A stretch of DNA of 64,000 nt, from the NCBI RefSeq assembly GCF_024298965.1, contig NZ_CP085193.1, positions 10,726,001-10,790,000 on the forward strand, written 5' to 3'. Shown here piece after piece: positions 1 to 8,756 of the stretch (position 1 is the first letter of the stretch; each line of letters opens with the position of its first letter). The position numbers were made by a program, and so were the translations under genes. The DNA comes from Streptomyces rapamycinicus NRRL 5491 (GTDB lineage Bacteria; Actinomycetota; Actinomycetes; Streptomycetales; Streptomycetaceae). The notes beneath the pieces were generated by a model. That model did no database searches, was not told the DNA's origin, and saw only the letters and a list, made by a program, of their open reading frames with translations.

Positions 1-1212
1 AGCCGTCGCCGACCTGGGTGAGGGTCCGTTCCAGGATCCGGCAGCCGTCGTCGAAGACCCGGTGTCCCATGCGGACGCCGAGCAGCCGCCAGATGGCGGG
101 TTTGAAGGGGGTGCCGTTGAAGACGGCGAGGTAGAGGATGGACGGTACCTTCCAGGCCGGCTCGTAGATGGAGCAGAGCCGCGGCCGCAGGGTACGGAAG
201 CCCAGCACGGCCCGTTCGGCCAGGACGAAGAAGCCGACCGTGAAGGCGAGTTCGAGGAGGGCGGTGCCGGCCGTCTCCAGCCAGTACAGCCCGCCGTCGC
301 CGGTCAGGGGGAACATCGCGATCAGGAGGAGGCCGTAGACGTACAGGCAGGGCACGGTCAGGAACAGGGCCATGGTCACGGCGTTGTGGTGGTTCTTGGC
401 CGCGAGGCGGCGCCGGAGTCCGGATCCGGTGGTGAGGTGGTCGAAGCGGTGGTCGCGTTCGACCGACCGTGGGATCTCGATGGGGGGTGAGCCGAGCAGT
501 CCGGTGTTCTCCCTGACCGGACCGCTGACGGGAATCATGACCTTGGTGGCCAGCAGGAAGTTGTCGCCGGTCCTGCCGCCGGCCGGGTAGACGATGTGGT
601 TGCCCAGGTAGTTGTGGCTTCCGATGGCGGCCGGCGCGGTGCGGAACGAGGTGCTGGAGTACTCCGCGTTCGCCATGGACAGTCCGTCGGAGACCATGGT
701 CCCGGTGCCGACGCGGCTGAGGGTGGGCACCTCCTGTCCGAGCATCGTGCCGAAGTTGGATCCGGTCTGATCGATCGGCGCCAGACGGTATCCGAGGGCC
801 TTCAGGTAGTGCACGATCGCCGAGCTGTCGCCGAACAGGGCGATGGTGAAGCGGGTGCTGGTCAGGCGGGCGACGGCGCGCTGGAGTGTGAACCGCACTC
901 CGTGCAGCGGATACACGGCGTTCGGCCTGAGGGGACGGGACAGCACTCGCGACAGGGCCGGTACGAGGATCGCCCCCCGGAGGGCGAGGCCGAACACCGT
1001 GGCCGCCGCGATCTCCAGGCCGTCGGCGTAGTACGTCCAACTGCCGGGGCCGCCTGCTCCGGTGACGGTGTGGACCAGCGCGGGCCGGGACTCCAGCAGC
1101 GCGGCGACGGCCACCTCGGCCACTCCCGCGGTGGCTGTCAGCGCCAGCAGCACGACGAGGGCGTAACACGCTCGCCTCAGGCGGCCGCAGCGGGTCGGCG
1201 GAACGGCGAGGT
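1..1212 (-). pseudogene. Head-less Pls/PosA-type NRPS terminal-domain fragment
   Basis: One minus-strand frame is open from about 1225 to the window edge. It encodes the membrane/terminal domain that ends Pls/PosA-type single-module NRPS-like synthetases, the family of poly-lysine synthetases. Hydrophobic segments are read around 1170-1100 and 360-230. LFGDSSAIVHYLKALGYRL is read near 840-785 and VGTGTMVSDGLSMANAEY near 715-660, both typical of this terminal domain. No start codon, adenylation domain or carrier domain lies upstream. Instead the frame runs into the head of the M20 hydrolase gene on the other strand, so the 5' end has been lost by rearrangement. The 3' end lies outside the window. 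The family call is from recognised motifs; loss of function is inferred. Confidence 0.7.
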
Positions 1213-1227
1213 ACTCACACCCTGCCG

Positions 1228-2469
1228 GTGCGGGCCGACCTGGTGCGAATTCCGACCGTGAACCCGAAGTTCGAACAGGACGAGGGCCTCAACCGCGAGG
1301 ACGAATGCCGGCAGCTCGTCGGCAGCCTGCTGGCCGACGCCAACATGGCCGTCGCCACCGCGGATGCCTTCCCCAATCGGCCCAATGTCGTCGGACGGCT
1401 GGACGGCGAGGACGGGAACAGCCTGGCGATCAATGGGCACATCGACGTTGTCCCGAGCGGCGACGTCGATGCCCGGACCACCGGGCCGTTCGAGGCAGCG
1501 GTACGCGACGGACGCATCTACGGCCGCGGCAGCTACGACATGAAGGGAGGGCTCGGCGCGGCCATCGGCGCGGTCCGCGCACTGGCCGCCTGCGGCATCG
1601 AACTCGCCGGCCGCCTGGAAATCCACAGTGTCGTCGACGAGGAAGCCGGCGGATTCGGCACTCGTGCACTGCTCGACGGCGCGCCCCGGACGTCCGCGGT
1701 CATCGTGGCCGAACCGACGCAGACTGACGTGATGGTCTGCCAGCCCGGCCCGGAGTGGGTACGGGTCACGCTGCGCGGACTCAGCGCGCACGCCGGATGG
1801 CGCTACAACGACATCTACCCGCGGCCCCATGACCGGGCCCGCACCCGGCCCGGCGTGAACGCCGCCGAACTCGCCACTCGCTTCATCGACGCGGTCGCCC
1901 ACCTGGAACGGTCCTGGGGGCAGCGCAAGTTCCATCCCCTGCTCCCGCCGGGCATCACCACGATCAGCCCCAGCGTGGTACACGCCGGGGTCGGCATGGG
2001 GCCGAACGGCCTGCCCACATCGGTGACCAACCCGGCCACCACTCCGGATGTCGCCACGATCGACTTCGACCTGAAGTACCTGCCCACCGAGAGCTCCAAG
2101 CGGGTACGGCGGGAATTCGAGGACTTCGTACACCACTGGGCCATGACGGACCCTTGGCTGTGTGAACATCCACCTGAGGTCCAGTGGGACCTGTACGGGC
2201 TCCATTTCCCCGAGTTCAACACCGCTCCGGACAGCCCGCTGGTCCGCAGCATCCTCCGGCAGTGTGCCCGCCACGGATTCCCGGGCCGGGGCACCGGTTT
2301 CCCAGCGGTCTGCGACGGTGCGTTCTACGAGGGCGCGGACCCGGTGATCTTCGGCCCCTGCGGCGCCGACGCACACGGGGTCGACGAGTGGACGGACATC
2401 GACTCCCTCATCGGGGTCGCGAAGGCAATGGCCGCGGCAGCGATCGAGCACTGTGGAGTCGCGCGATGA
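1228..2469 (+). CDS. M20 family metallohydrolase (ArgE/DapE-like), N-terminus probably lost
   Basis: Cytoplasmic zinc amidohydrolase of the M20 family (acetylornithine deacetylase / succinyl-DAP desuccinylase group), 413 residues from a GTG. Metal and catalytic residues are present: H71 and D73 in NGHIDVV, D104 in GRGSYDMKGG, E138-E139 in VVDEEAGG, E162 in VAEPTQ, and the C-terminal His in GADAHGVDEW. The dimerisation-domain motif LSAHAGW is also present. Family members normally carry about 15-25 residues before the DLVRIPTVNP motif. Here it starts at residue 4 with no convincing ribosome site, and the in-frame upstream codons run into the NRPS fragment. The gene was probably beheaded and may be silent. 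Its stop overlaps the ATG of the next SDR remnant (ATGA), so the two once formed an operon. The substrate is unknown. Confidence 0.8.
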   Translation: MRADLVRIPTVNPKFEQDEGLNREDECRQLVGSLLADANMAVATADAFPNRPNVVGRLDGEDGNSLAINGHIDVVPSGDVDARTTGPFEAAVRDGRIYGRGSYDMKGGLGAAIGAVRALAACGIELAGRLEIHSVVDEEAGGFGTRALLDGAPRTSAVIVAEPTQTDVMVCQPGPEWVRVTLRGLSAHAGWRYNDIYPRPHDRARTRPGVNAAELATRFIDAVAHLERSWGQRKFHPLLPPGITTISPSVVHAGVGMGPNGLPTSVTNPATTPDVATIDFDLKYLPTESSKRVRREFEDFVHHWAMTDPWLCEHPPEVQWDLYGLHFPEFNTAPDSPLVRSILRQCARHGFPGRGTGFPAVCDGAFYEGADPVIFGPCGADAHGVDEWTDIDSLIGVAKAMAAAAIEHCGVAR

Positions 2470-2919
2470 ACCGATTCGAGGGAATGGTCGCCATCGTCAC
2501 TGGCGCCGCGAGCGGCATCGGTCAGGCCACCGCCGACCGGCTGACCCGGGAGGGGGCAGTCGTGATCGGCACTGACCTCACAGCCTCCGCGACCATCCGA
2601 GAGCTCGACGTGACCGACGAAGCGGCCTGGATCAGGACGATCGAGCAGGTGCGAGCCGAACACGATCGGGTGGATGTCCTGGTCAACAACGCCGGCACGG
2701 GCGGTTCGCAGTGGTACCACGAACTCGACGTCGAGGAGTGGGACCGCGTCATCAATGTCAACCAACGCGGGACCTATCTTTAGAGGTACATCGACGCCAC
2801 CCCGATGCGCCGCGGCGGGACCCCGGGCGAGGTCGCGTCGGCGGTCGCGTTCCTCGCCGCGCCCGAGGCCTCTTTCGTAACCGGCACCGTGCTGCACGCC
2901 GACGGGGGTACCGGGCGAC
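2466..2919 (+). pseudogene. SDR dehydrogenase remnant 1 (internal deletion plus amber stop)
   Basis: Starts at the ATG overlapping the M20 stop. The first half is a normal short-chain dehydrogenase: cofactor motif TGAASGIG, then NNAG and the helix ending VINVNQRGTYL. An in-frame TAG at 2781-2783 follows. The same frame then resumes directly with the family's C-terminal tail (MRRGGTPGEVASAVAFLAAP, then VTGTVLHADGGTG). About 80-100 codons containing the catalytic Ser and YxxxK are missing. This is a decayed gene with an internal deletion. Confidence 0.8.
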
Positions 2920-3431
2920 ATGATGGAAGAGAGTGCGTGGCCCGGCCTCGACGGGGCCGTCGCGATCGTCACCGGAGTCGCGTCGGGCAGGGCTTGCTGA
3001 CCGCCCACGAGCTCAACCAGCCAAGGCACGCGCGTCGTACTGGTCGACCGCGATGAGCACGCGCACGAAGCCGCGAAACAGTGCGACGTGAATGCGACGG
3101 CCATCGTCGGCGATGTGTCCGATCCACGGCTGTACCAGCTCGCGCCGATACTTGCACGGCGACGAAGTGGGCGGTACGCGGGCTCAGCAGGGCGCTCGCC
3201 GCCGAGCTGGCCCCCGGCATCCGGGTCAACACCGTGCTGCCGGGACTGATCGACACCCAAATGGCCGCGGGGAACGGCCCCGAGGTCAACGCGGGCATCG
3301 TCGCGAACACCCCGCTGGGCCGTATCGGCGCCCCGGCCGAGGTCGTGCCGGCCACCCTGTTCTTGCCGTCCGACCACGCCTCGTTCCTCACGGGCACCGA
3401 GATCGTCGTCGACGGCGGGCTGAGTGCCTGA
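2920..3431 (+). pseudogene. SDR dehydrogenase remnant 2 (frameshift, deletion, Tyr to Cys)
   Basis: Starts MMEESAWPGLDGAVAIVTG, with the cofactor motif begun (TGVASG), then shifts frame and stops at 2998-3000. Pieces of the first half are still readable in another frame (VVLVDRDEHAHEAAKQCDV). After a large gap the C-terminal half resumes as ATKWAVRGLSRALAAELAPG and ends with TEIVVDGGLSA. The position expected to be the catalytic Tyr of YxxxK is Cys (CTATK). This is a clear pseudogene, with decay parallel to the preceding SDR. Confidence 0.8.
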
Positions 3432-3486
3432 CCGAGCGGCACCAACGGCCGCCACCTCCGCCGGGACGTGGCGGCCGCCCGCCTGC

Positions 3487-5772
3487 TCACGGATGCAAGA
3501 CCTCGCTCGATTCGGTGTGGGCGCGGACCGCCTCGGGGGAGCTGAGCAGCGGGAAGACCTCGCCGGCCAGCCAGAGATCGTAGAGGTCGTCGTAGTGTGA
3601 GCTGCGCGGATCACCGGACTGGCCCGGGGTATTGATCGCGACACTCGCGTCCCAGTTCCCGACATCGACGACGAACCGAACGCTGGCGCCGGTCGTCTGC
3701 ACGCCGGTCTTCGGATCCCGCACGGCGACGCCAACCGTCTCAGGACCGCCGCCCTTTGGCCGCGGCCCGACTCGCAGCCAAGGAAGGTCCCCCTCGACAT
3801 GCGGAGAAAGCGGGTGCTGCAAAAGCGACGTGTTCAGCCGGCCCCAGGACCAAGTGGCGGGGTCGTTGCCCAACCGTTTCCGACACTGGCGTACGGCAAG
3901 TCCCAGCGTCTCCAGGAGAACCCGCGTCCGGTCCTCACAAGTGTTGAGCAACTCGGTCTGCACAGTCATGTCGCCGGACAGCGAATCGCCCGGCAGCACC
4001 CACGCGAGAGCTGCCTCGAGCCGGTGGTGCGGAACCAGTGGACGCAGCGCGTCCCGGTAGAGACGTTCACGCAACGGCCCCCGCAGCCATGTCTCGAACA
4101 GCGCCGCGGCGGCCGAGTCGATGACCATCCGGTGGTCCCAGCCGCGCAGCAACGCGAGCCCGGCGCCGATATCCGGGTCGCCGTCCCCACCGCCCGCGGG
4201 GAGAACGGAGCAGACGCTGCGTGCGACGACGCTGAGATCATCGTTCTGCAGCGCCACGGACCCCGCCACATCGCACCGCGTGTCCGCGCCGAGCACCTCA
4301 TGCAGCCGCTGCGCCCGGAACGGCGGGTACCACTCGTAAGAGACCGGAACAGGGGCCCAGGACCCGTCGTCGGGAAGGTTCATCTCGTTGGCGGTCGCCA
4401 CCCACCCCTTGGCCGGATTGACAACGGTGGGCAACTCGCGGGCCTCCCTGAATCCGGCCCACTCGTAACGGCCATCCCCGGGCACGGGCAACAGACCGTC
4501 CCAGTTCGGGCGGACCGGAACCAGCGCTCGTGGGCACCAGCCGATCCGTCCGTCGACGTCGGCGAACACATGGTTCACGCCGGGCGCCCGCCATGGATCC
4601 AGGGAGGAGGCGAAAGCGGCACCGTCGACCGCGTCGAGGTAGTTCAGGCTTGCCAGGTACGGCGCCGTGCCGGGCTCGAGCCACGCGGCGCGTACCGCGT
4701 GTGCGATGCCGCAGGTCGGGTCGGAGTGTATGACCGGGCCGTGCCGGGTGAAACGGAGCTCGACCTCTCGGTCGCCGTCGGCCAGCGGGATCCGCTCATG
4801 CGTCACCTCCATTGATTCCCAGCCATCGCCATACCGGTATCGCGAGTCATCGTCCGGATGGAGCTCGTAGACGTAGAGATCCTCCTGATCGACCGCCCAG
4901 ATCGTGAGCCCGAAAGCCACCGCCCCGTTGTGTCCAATGGAGATCCCGGGCAGCGCGGGCTCCCCAGCACCGATCACGTCGAACTCGGGACATTTGAGGT
5001 GAACCAAGTAGCGCAGCGACGGCAACGACATCGCCCGATGCGGATCGTTGGCCAGCAGCGGACGCCCGGACGTGGTGCGCCCTCCGGCAACGACCCAGTT
5101 GTTGCTCCCCTCGAGGGTGCGCGTCGGCATCGGGTGCGTCGCGACGGGACCCATGGCAAGCCGGTAGGTGTCGAGAACGTGTGGGTCGACGGTGGCCAGG
5201 TCAAGCCCCTCGGGAACCGACAGTGGGACCGCCGGCTCCCGCCGTCTGCGCAAGTCCTCCACCTCCGCGCCGAACTCGCGCAGGGTCACCGCGCGCGCGA
5301 CTTCCTGTTCGAGGTTGCCGTAGAGGCCGTGCGACCTGAGCCGGACAACATCCTCAGACTCCCAGAGAGCCGGCCGATAACCGAATTCGGTGAATTCCGG
5401 GGGCAGCAACCCGGGGTCTCGCACGGTGGCCGCTATCCAAGCGTTCACTCCCGCGACAAAACGGGTGACCGCGGAGCGGGCCCGCGGGCCATAGGCAGCC
5501 CACTCTTCATCGATATCACCTCGATACAGGAACAGCCTCGCGGCGCGGTCCCTTTCGACGTAGTCTGCTCCCAGCACCTCCGCGGTGCGGCCGAGACCGC
5601 GCCGCCGCCACCAGTCCAGCTGGAACAACCGGTCTCGCGCGGCTACCCAGCCCTGAGCGAGAAAGGCGTCGTCCGCGGACGACGCCTCAATATGCGGAAC
5701 TCCCCAGCGGTCGGTGCGTATGGTCACGGGCTGCGCCAGGCCAGGTATGTGCGATGGGGTGCCGTCTGCCAC
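3487..5772 (-). CDS. Penicillin-acylase-family N-terminal-nucleophile hydrolase
   Basis: An Ntn-hydrolase of the penicillin G acylase / cephalosporin acylase / AHL acylase family. These enzymes hydrolyse amide bonds after autocatalytic cleavage into alpha and beta chains. The GTG at 5772 is chosen because AGGAGG sits 7 nt upstream; an open frame reaches 5799 without such a site. Alpha-chain motifs are TDRWGVPHI and WVAARDRLFQLDWWRRRGLG. The predicted beta chain starts at about Ser223 in GSNNWVVAGG, followed by LLANDPHR and GISIGHNGAVAFGLT. At about 761 residues the length is normal. No signal peptide is visible, although most characterised members are exported, so it is probably cytoplasmic. 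The neighbours are pseudogenes. The acyl substrate is unknown. Confidence 0.85.
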   Translation of the reverse strand: MADGTPSHIPGLAQPVTIRTDRWGVPHIEASSADDAFLAQGWVAARDRLFQLDWWRRRGLGRTAEVLGADYVERDRAARLFLYRGDIDEEWAAYGPRARSAVTRFVAGVNAWIAATVRDPGLLPPEFTEFGYRPALWESEDVVRLRSHGLYGNLEQEVARAVTLREFGAEVEDLRRRREPAVPLSVPEGLDLATVDPHVLDTYRLAMGPVATHPMPTRTLEGSNNWVVAGGRTTSGRPLLANDPHRAMSLPSLRYLVHLKCPEFDVIGAGEPALPGISIGHNGAVAFGLTIWAVDQEDLYVYELHPDDDSRYRYGDGWESMEVTHERIPLADGDREVELRFTRHGPVIHSDPTCGIAHAVRAAWLEPGTAPYLASLNYLDAVDGAAFASSLDPWRAPGVNHVFADVDGRIGWCPRALVPVRPNWDGLLPVPGDGRYEWAGFREARELPTVVNPAKGWVATANEMNLPDDGSWAPVPVSYEWYPPFRAQRLHEVLGADTRCDVAGSVALQNDDLSVVARSVCSVLPAGGGDGDPDIGAGLALLRGWDHRMVIDSAAAALFETWLRGPLRERLYRDALRPLVPHHRLEAALAWVLPGDSLSGDMTVQTELLNTCEDRTRVLLETLGLAVRQCRKRLGNDPATWSWGRLNTSLLQHPLSPHVEGDLPWLRVGPRPKGGGPETVGVAVRDPKTGVQTTGASVRFVVDVGNWDASVAINTPGQSGDPRSSHYDDLYDLWLAGEVFPLLSSPEAVRAHTESSEVLHP

Positions 5773-5798
5773 CGATGCCCTCCTGATGATCAAATCCA

Positions 5799-5823
5799 CC
5801 TGTAGCCTGAAACTATCTACAGG
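5799..5823. promoter_or_regulatory. Inverted repeat between divergent acylase and deacetylase
   Basis: CCTGTAG (5799-5805) and CTACAGG (5817-5823) form a perfect 7-nt inverted repeat with an 11-nt spacer. It lies in the 56-nt gap between the divergent acylase (start 5772) and the deacetylase pseudogene (start 5829). It overlaps the likely ribosome site of the latter. Its position fits an operator; no cognate regulator can be assigned. Confidence 0.4.
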
Positions 5824-5828
5824 AACTA

Positions 5829-6620
5829 ATGAAGAAAGCTGCTATGCCGCTCAACCTGCCCGAAGGCAAGCGCCTTGCCGTGAATATTGGGGCTGATTTC
5901 GATGCCCACGCGGCCTGGATGGGATCATTCAACCTGACAAGCCCGTCGTATCTCTCACGCGGCGAGTTCGGAGCCGAGGTGGGCGTACCCCGTATCCTCG
6001 ATCTGTTGCGGCGGCACGGTATCCGGGCGACCTTCTGTACGCCGGCCCACACGATGGCGACATTCCCCGAACAATTTCGAACGATCGTCGACGCGGGCCA
6101 CGAGATTGCCGCGCACGGATGCTACCACGAGGCTGTTCCCACTCTGGATCCGGCAGAGGAACGGCGACTGATGGAGGTGACACTACAGCAGCATAAGAAG
6201 TACGTCGGCGTGCGGCCTCGCGGTTACCGGTCCCTGGCGTGGGACTTCACCGCGCTGACCCCGGCCCTGCTCGATGAGTTCGGATTCGATTGGGACCCGT
6301 CCCTGGGGGGGCGCGACTTTCAGCCGTACCACCCACGGCCCGTGGTCACCTCGACCGAGAGAACGGCAACACCTTTGGGGAGCCGGCCGAGTTCCTCGAG
6401 GTTCCGGTGTCTTGGTATCTCGACGATTTCCCGCCGACCGAGTACGTGCCCGGGATGAACACGGCTTCACCCCGATCAACGCGCTGCTTGAACAGTGGAT
6501 CGCTCAGTTCGACTACGCCTACGCGAACGAGCCGAACGGAGTCCTGTGCCTCACGGTCCATCCACAGTGCATCGGCCGAGCGCACTACATCCGTGCTGGA
6601 ATTGCGGCAGTTCGAGGTAC
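5829..6620 (+). pseudogene. Polysaccharide deacetylase (PuuE-like), two frameshifts, cut by IS
   Basis: NodB-fold deacetylase of the PuuE/peptidoglycan-deacetylase-like group. The first frame shows DFDAHAAWMG, GVPRILDLLRRHGIRATFC, GHEIAAHGCYHE (metal His) and RPRGYRSLAWD. Near 6350 the frame shifts to one reading FGEPAEFLEVPVSWYLDDFP. Near 6455 it shifts again to HGFTPINALLEQWIAQFDYA and LCLTVHPQCIGRAHYI. The sequence then meets the IS end at 6621, so the last helix is lost. It is inactive as it stands unless the frameshifts are sequencing errors; even then the 3' end is missing. Confidence 0.75.
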
Positions 6621-6636
6621 TGAGCCTTTTCCATCT

Positions 6637-7401
6637 TCACCCTGAGCAGGTCAAATGAAGGGTGAGTACGGCCTGGACGAGGCTGGTGATTCGGGTGGTC
6701 GAGCACCGCAGTTTGCGGAGGAGCCGCCAGGACTTGAGGGCGGCGACGGCCTGCTCGACGAGGGCTCGGATCTTCGCGTGGGACCGGTTCACCGCCTGCT
6801 GGCCCGAGGAGAGGGTCTCCCACCGCCCCCAGCACGGGGCGCGGACCGTGCCCCCGGCACCTCGGTGTCCCTTGTCGGCCCAGCACGGGACGCCGGCCTC
6901 GGCCAGGGCGTCGATGATGCCGTGTTCGCGGGCCGCGCGGATGTCATGGACGGCGCCGGGCAGAGCCGGTGATGCCCACAGCAGCCGGCCGATGGGATCG
7001 GCGATGACCTGCACGTTCATCCCGTGCTTCTTGTGTTTGCCGGAGTAGAACGGCCGGTCCGCGGCGATGCGGTCGATCGGTAGGAGCGTGCCGTCGAGGA
7101 GGAGATAGGCCTTCGCCGACGCGATCCGCACCGCGTCGGCCAGACTGGGGGCGAGAGCCGCCAGGAGCTCGACTGCCTCGGTGACATATCGGTAGGCCGT
7201 CGTGGTGCCGACGCCGAATCCGGCGGCGAGCTGGGCATAGGTGTGTCCCACCCGGAGGTGGGCGAGGGTGAGCAGGGCCTGTCGGCCGGCGGTCAGGCGC
7301 CGCCACGGGGAGCCGATCGCGCGGCGGTGGCGCCGCAACTGCTGCGCGAGGAAGCGGAGGGCGGAGCTGGACACGCCGACGCCCGACGGGTAGACAAGCA
7401 C
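6637..7401 (-). CDS. IS5-family transposase (DDE_Tnp_4 type)
   Basis: 254-residue transposase with an N-terminal helix-turn-helix region (HTYAQLAAGFGVGTTTAYRYV, about residues 53-73) and an RNase-H-like DDE domain. The first Asp is in LLLDGTLLPID, the second in CWADKGHRGAG, and the Glu in IRALVEQAVAALKSW. It moves the IS by cut-and-paste. The GTG at 7401 lies directly after a long stem (see 7402-7460). In-frame codons extend further upstream without a better start. Apparently intact, so copy A could be mobile and could act on the truncated copy. Confidence 0.85.
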   Translation of the reverse strand: MLVYPSGVGVSSSALRFLAQQLRRHRRAIGSPWRRLTAGRQALLTLAHLRVGHTYAQLAAGFGVGTTTAYRYVTEAVELLAALAPSLADAVRIASAKAYLLLDGTLLPIDRIAADRPFYSGKHKKHGMNVQVIADPIGRLLWASPALPGAVHDIRAAREHGIIDALAEAGVPCWADKGHRGAGGTVRAPCWGRWETLSSGQQAVNRSHAKIRALVEQAVAALKSWRLLRKLRCSTTRITSLVQAVLTLHLTCSG

Positions 7402-7460
7402 GTGAAGCCTCTGGTGGAGACGGTTCTCTTGGTCGAAAACCCATCTACCAGGGGCTTCAC
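7402..7460 (-). promoter_or_regulatory. Hairpin abutting the transposase start
   Basis: Arms 7402-7418 and 7444-7460 (17 nt each, 15 paired) with a 25-nt loop form a stem in the transposase mRNA leader, ending one base before the GTG start. IS leaders often use such structures to keep read-through transcripts from making transposase; that role here is inference. The truncated copy B lacks it. Confidence 0.5.
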
Positions 7461-7511
7461 CTCGTTGTCAGCCCAACTGGCCAGCCTGAGCACCAGGCTG
7501 GAAAAAGCTCA

Positions 7512-8250
7512 CTTACGAAGACGTTCAGCGAGGTCATGCCGAACAGGACGGTGAGGTTCCACACCGTCGGTGATCTCCAGGCGTGCTTCGGGAGCACGCC
7601 GACCGGCTGCGCCTCGACCTCGAGCCGGTTGACGTGGTGGGGGTGCGGACGGTGCTCGCGGGTCCGGTCGGTGCCGATCCAAAGTGCGGCCGAGAGGGCG
7701 GCGATCACGGCCCAGCCGGCGAGGGCAGGACGCCAGCCGACCGAATGCGCGAGAGGCACCGCCAGGAGCGGCGGGTGGAGCGCCCCGAGGTGGAGCGCGA
7801 TCAGGTAGACGGTGCTCATCAGAGCAAGGCGGTCGGAGAGGTACTCCCGCACCAGCGGGGGATGACGACGCCGGCGATGCCCATCCCGGCGAGCGCCACG
7901 ATGGACAGCAGGAGCAGGGAACCGGTATTCCCGGCCAGACCGCGCAGGGCGACGCCGGTCGCGGTGACGAGCATCGCGACGACCGCGGTGTGTTCCAGGC
8001 CGACGCGGCGGATCATCGCAGGAGTGTGTGCGCCGAACAGGGCGAAGCACGCCGGCGGGAGCATCCCGAAGACTCCGACAGTGCCCGCACCGAAGCCGAA
8101 ATCGTCGCCTATCCCGTCCAGGAGCGGTGACAGCGACGTGACGGCGGAGCGCAGATTCAGCGCGGAGACGGCGATCGCGAAAAGCGCTGTCGTGCGTCCG
8201 GCCCAGAGCGGATACCGCACGGGGCGGACCCTGCTGGTGGTGGCGGTCAC
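7512..8250 (-). pseudogene. CynX/NimT-like MFS transporter, frameshifted and cut by IS copy A
   Basis: Starts at a GTG whose bases overlap the DUF2000 stop (GTGA, translational coupling). The first frame reads TTALFAIAVSALNLRSAVTS, then LSPLLDGIGDDFGFG and several membrane helices, typical of the cyanate/nitroimidazole MFS group. Near 7850 it shifts to a frame continuing LMSTVYLIALHLGALHPPLL and SVGWRPALAGWAVIAALSAA. The sequence then ends at the IS boundary after TSLNVFVS. Only about half of the expected twelve helices remain, so it cannot be a working transporter. Confidence 0.75.
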
Positions 8251-8651
8251 CGGAGCAGCCCCAGCCTGCCGGTGAGGCGGTCGACTTGACGCCTGGGCCC
8301 AGTGAGAGCAAGGCCCAGCGGACGCCACCCTCGCTCCGGGTCTTGCAGTCGCTGGGTGTACGCGTCGTAGTCGCGCGAGGAAACGGCCGCGTCGGTGACG
8401 TCAAGCACCGTGATGCCGGGATGATCCGAGGCCTCCTGGTACAGCCGGTTGAGAGCTTCGTCGTCCGCGGCAAGCACCGGGAGCCCGATGGTGCTCATGC
8501 CGCGATGAGAGATGCCCGAGGCGTCCACGACGTCGGGTCCGACAATCCCCTCGACATGGCGCCCGACACTGATACCGAGCAGCCCGATGACGTTGGCCGC
8601 CACCCCGCGCTCCAGCCCTTCGTCGACGACGATCACCAGTTTGCCTGCCAT
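8247..8651 (-). CDS. DUF2000 family protein
   Basis: 134-residue protein starting MAGKLVIVVDEGLERGVAANV, the conserved opening of DUF2000, which has a peptidyl-tRNA-hydrolase-2-like fold and no established function. Length is normal. Its stop overlaps the start of the broken MFS transporter gene. The pair is divergent from an Lrp/AsnC regulator, a common arrangement in which the regulator controls the transporter operon. With the transporter destroyed, this gene is probably a leftover. Confidence 0.8.
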   Translation of the reverse strand: MAGKLVIVVDEGLERGVAANVIGLLGISVGRHVEGIVGPDVVDASGISHRGMSTIGLPVLAADDEALNRLYQEASDHPGITVLDVTDAAVSSRDYDAYTQRLQDPERGWRPLGLALTGPRRQVDRLTGRLGLLR

Positions 8652-8695
8652 GGAACCTCACTCATTGTCGCTTTCTCGACGGCAAGGCTACGCAT

Positions 8696-8735
8696 GTTTC
8701 GGCTATACTGGCCCGAAACCGAAACTAGTTCGGTT
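8696..8735. promoter_or_regulatory. Overlapping inverted repeats, likely Lrp/AsnC operator
   Basis: GTTTCGG (8696-8702) pairs with CCGAAAC (8713-8719). AACCGAA (8717-8723) pairs with TTCGGTT (8729-8735) around ACTAG. A TATACT hexamer sits at 8704-8709. These lie in the gap between the divergent DUF2000 gene and the Lrp/AsnC gene, the usual place for autoregulated AsnC-type sites. Confidence 0.55.
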
Positions 8736-8756
8736 GCAGGGTCTTGGGGGGGTGTT

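Larger units (their letters stand above)
6621..7511 (-). mobile_element. IS5-like insertion sequence, copy A (complete)
   Basis: An 891-nt element bounded by imperfect terminal inverted repeats: TGAGCCTTTTCCA at 6621-6633 and, read inward on the minus strand from 7511, TGAGCTTTTTCCA (12 of 13 match). It holds one DDE transposase gene. Its left 681 nt reappear, inverted and with no difference seen, at 10112-10792. It interrupts the deacetylase on the left and an MFS gene on the right. No clear target duplication is visible at the ends, so the surrounding DNA has probably rearranged since insertion. Confidence 0.8.
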
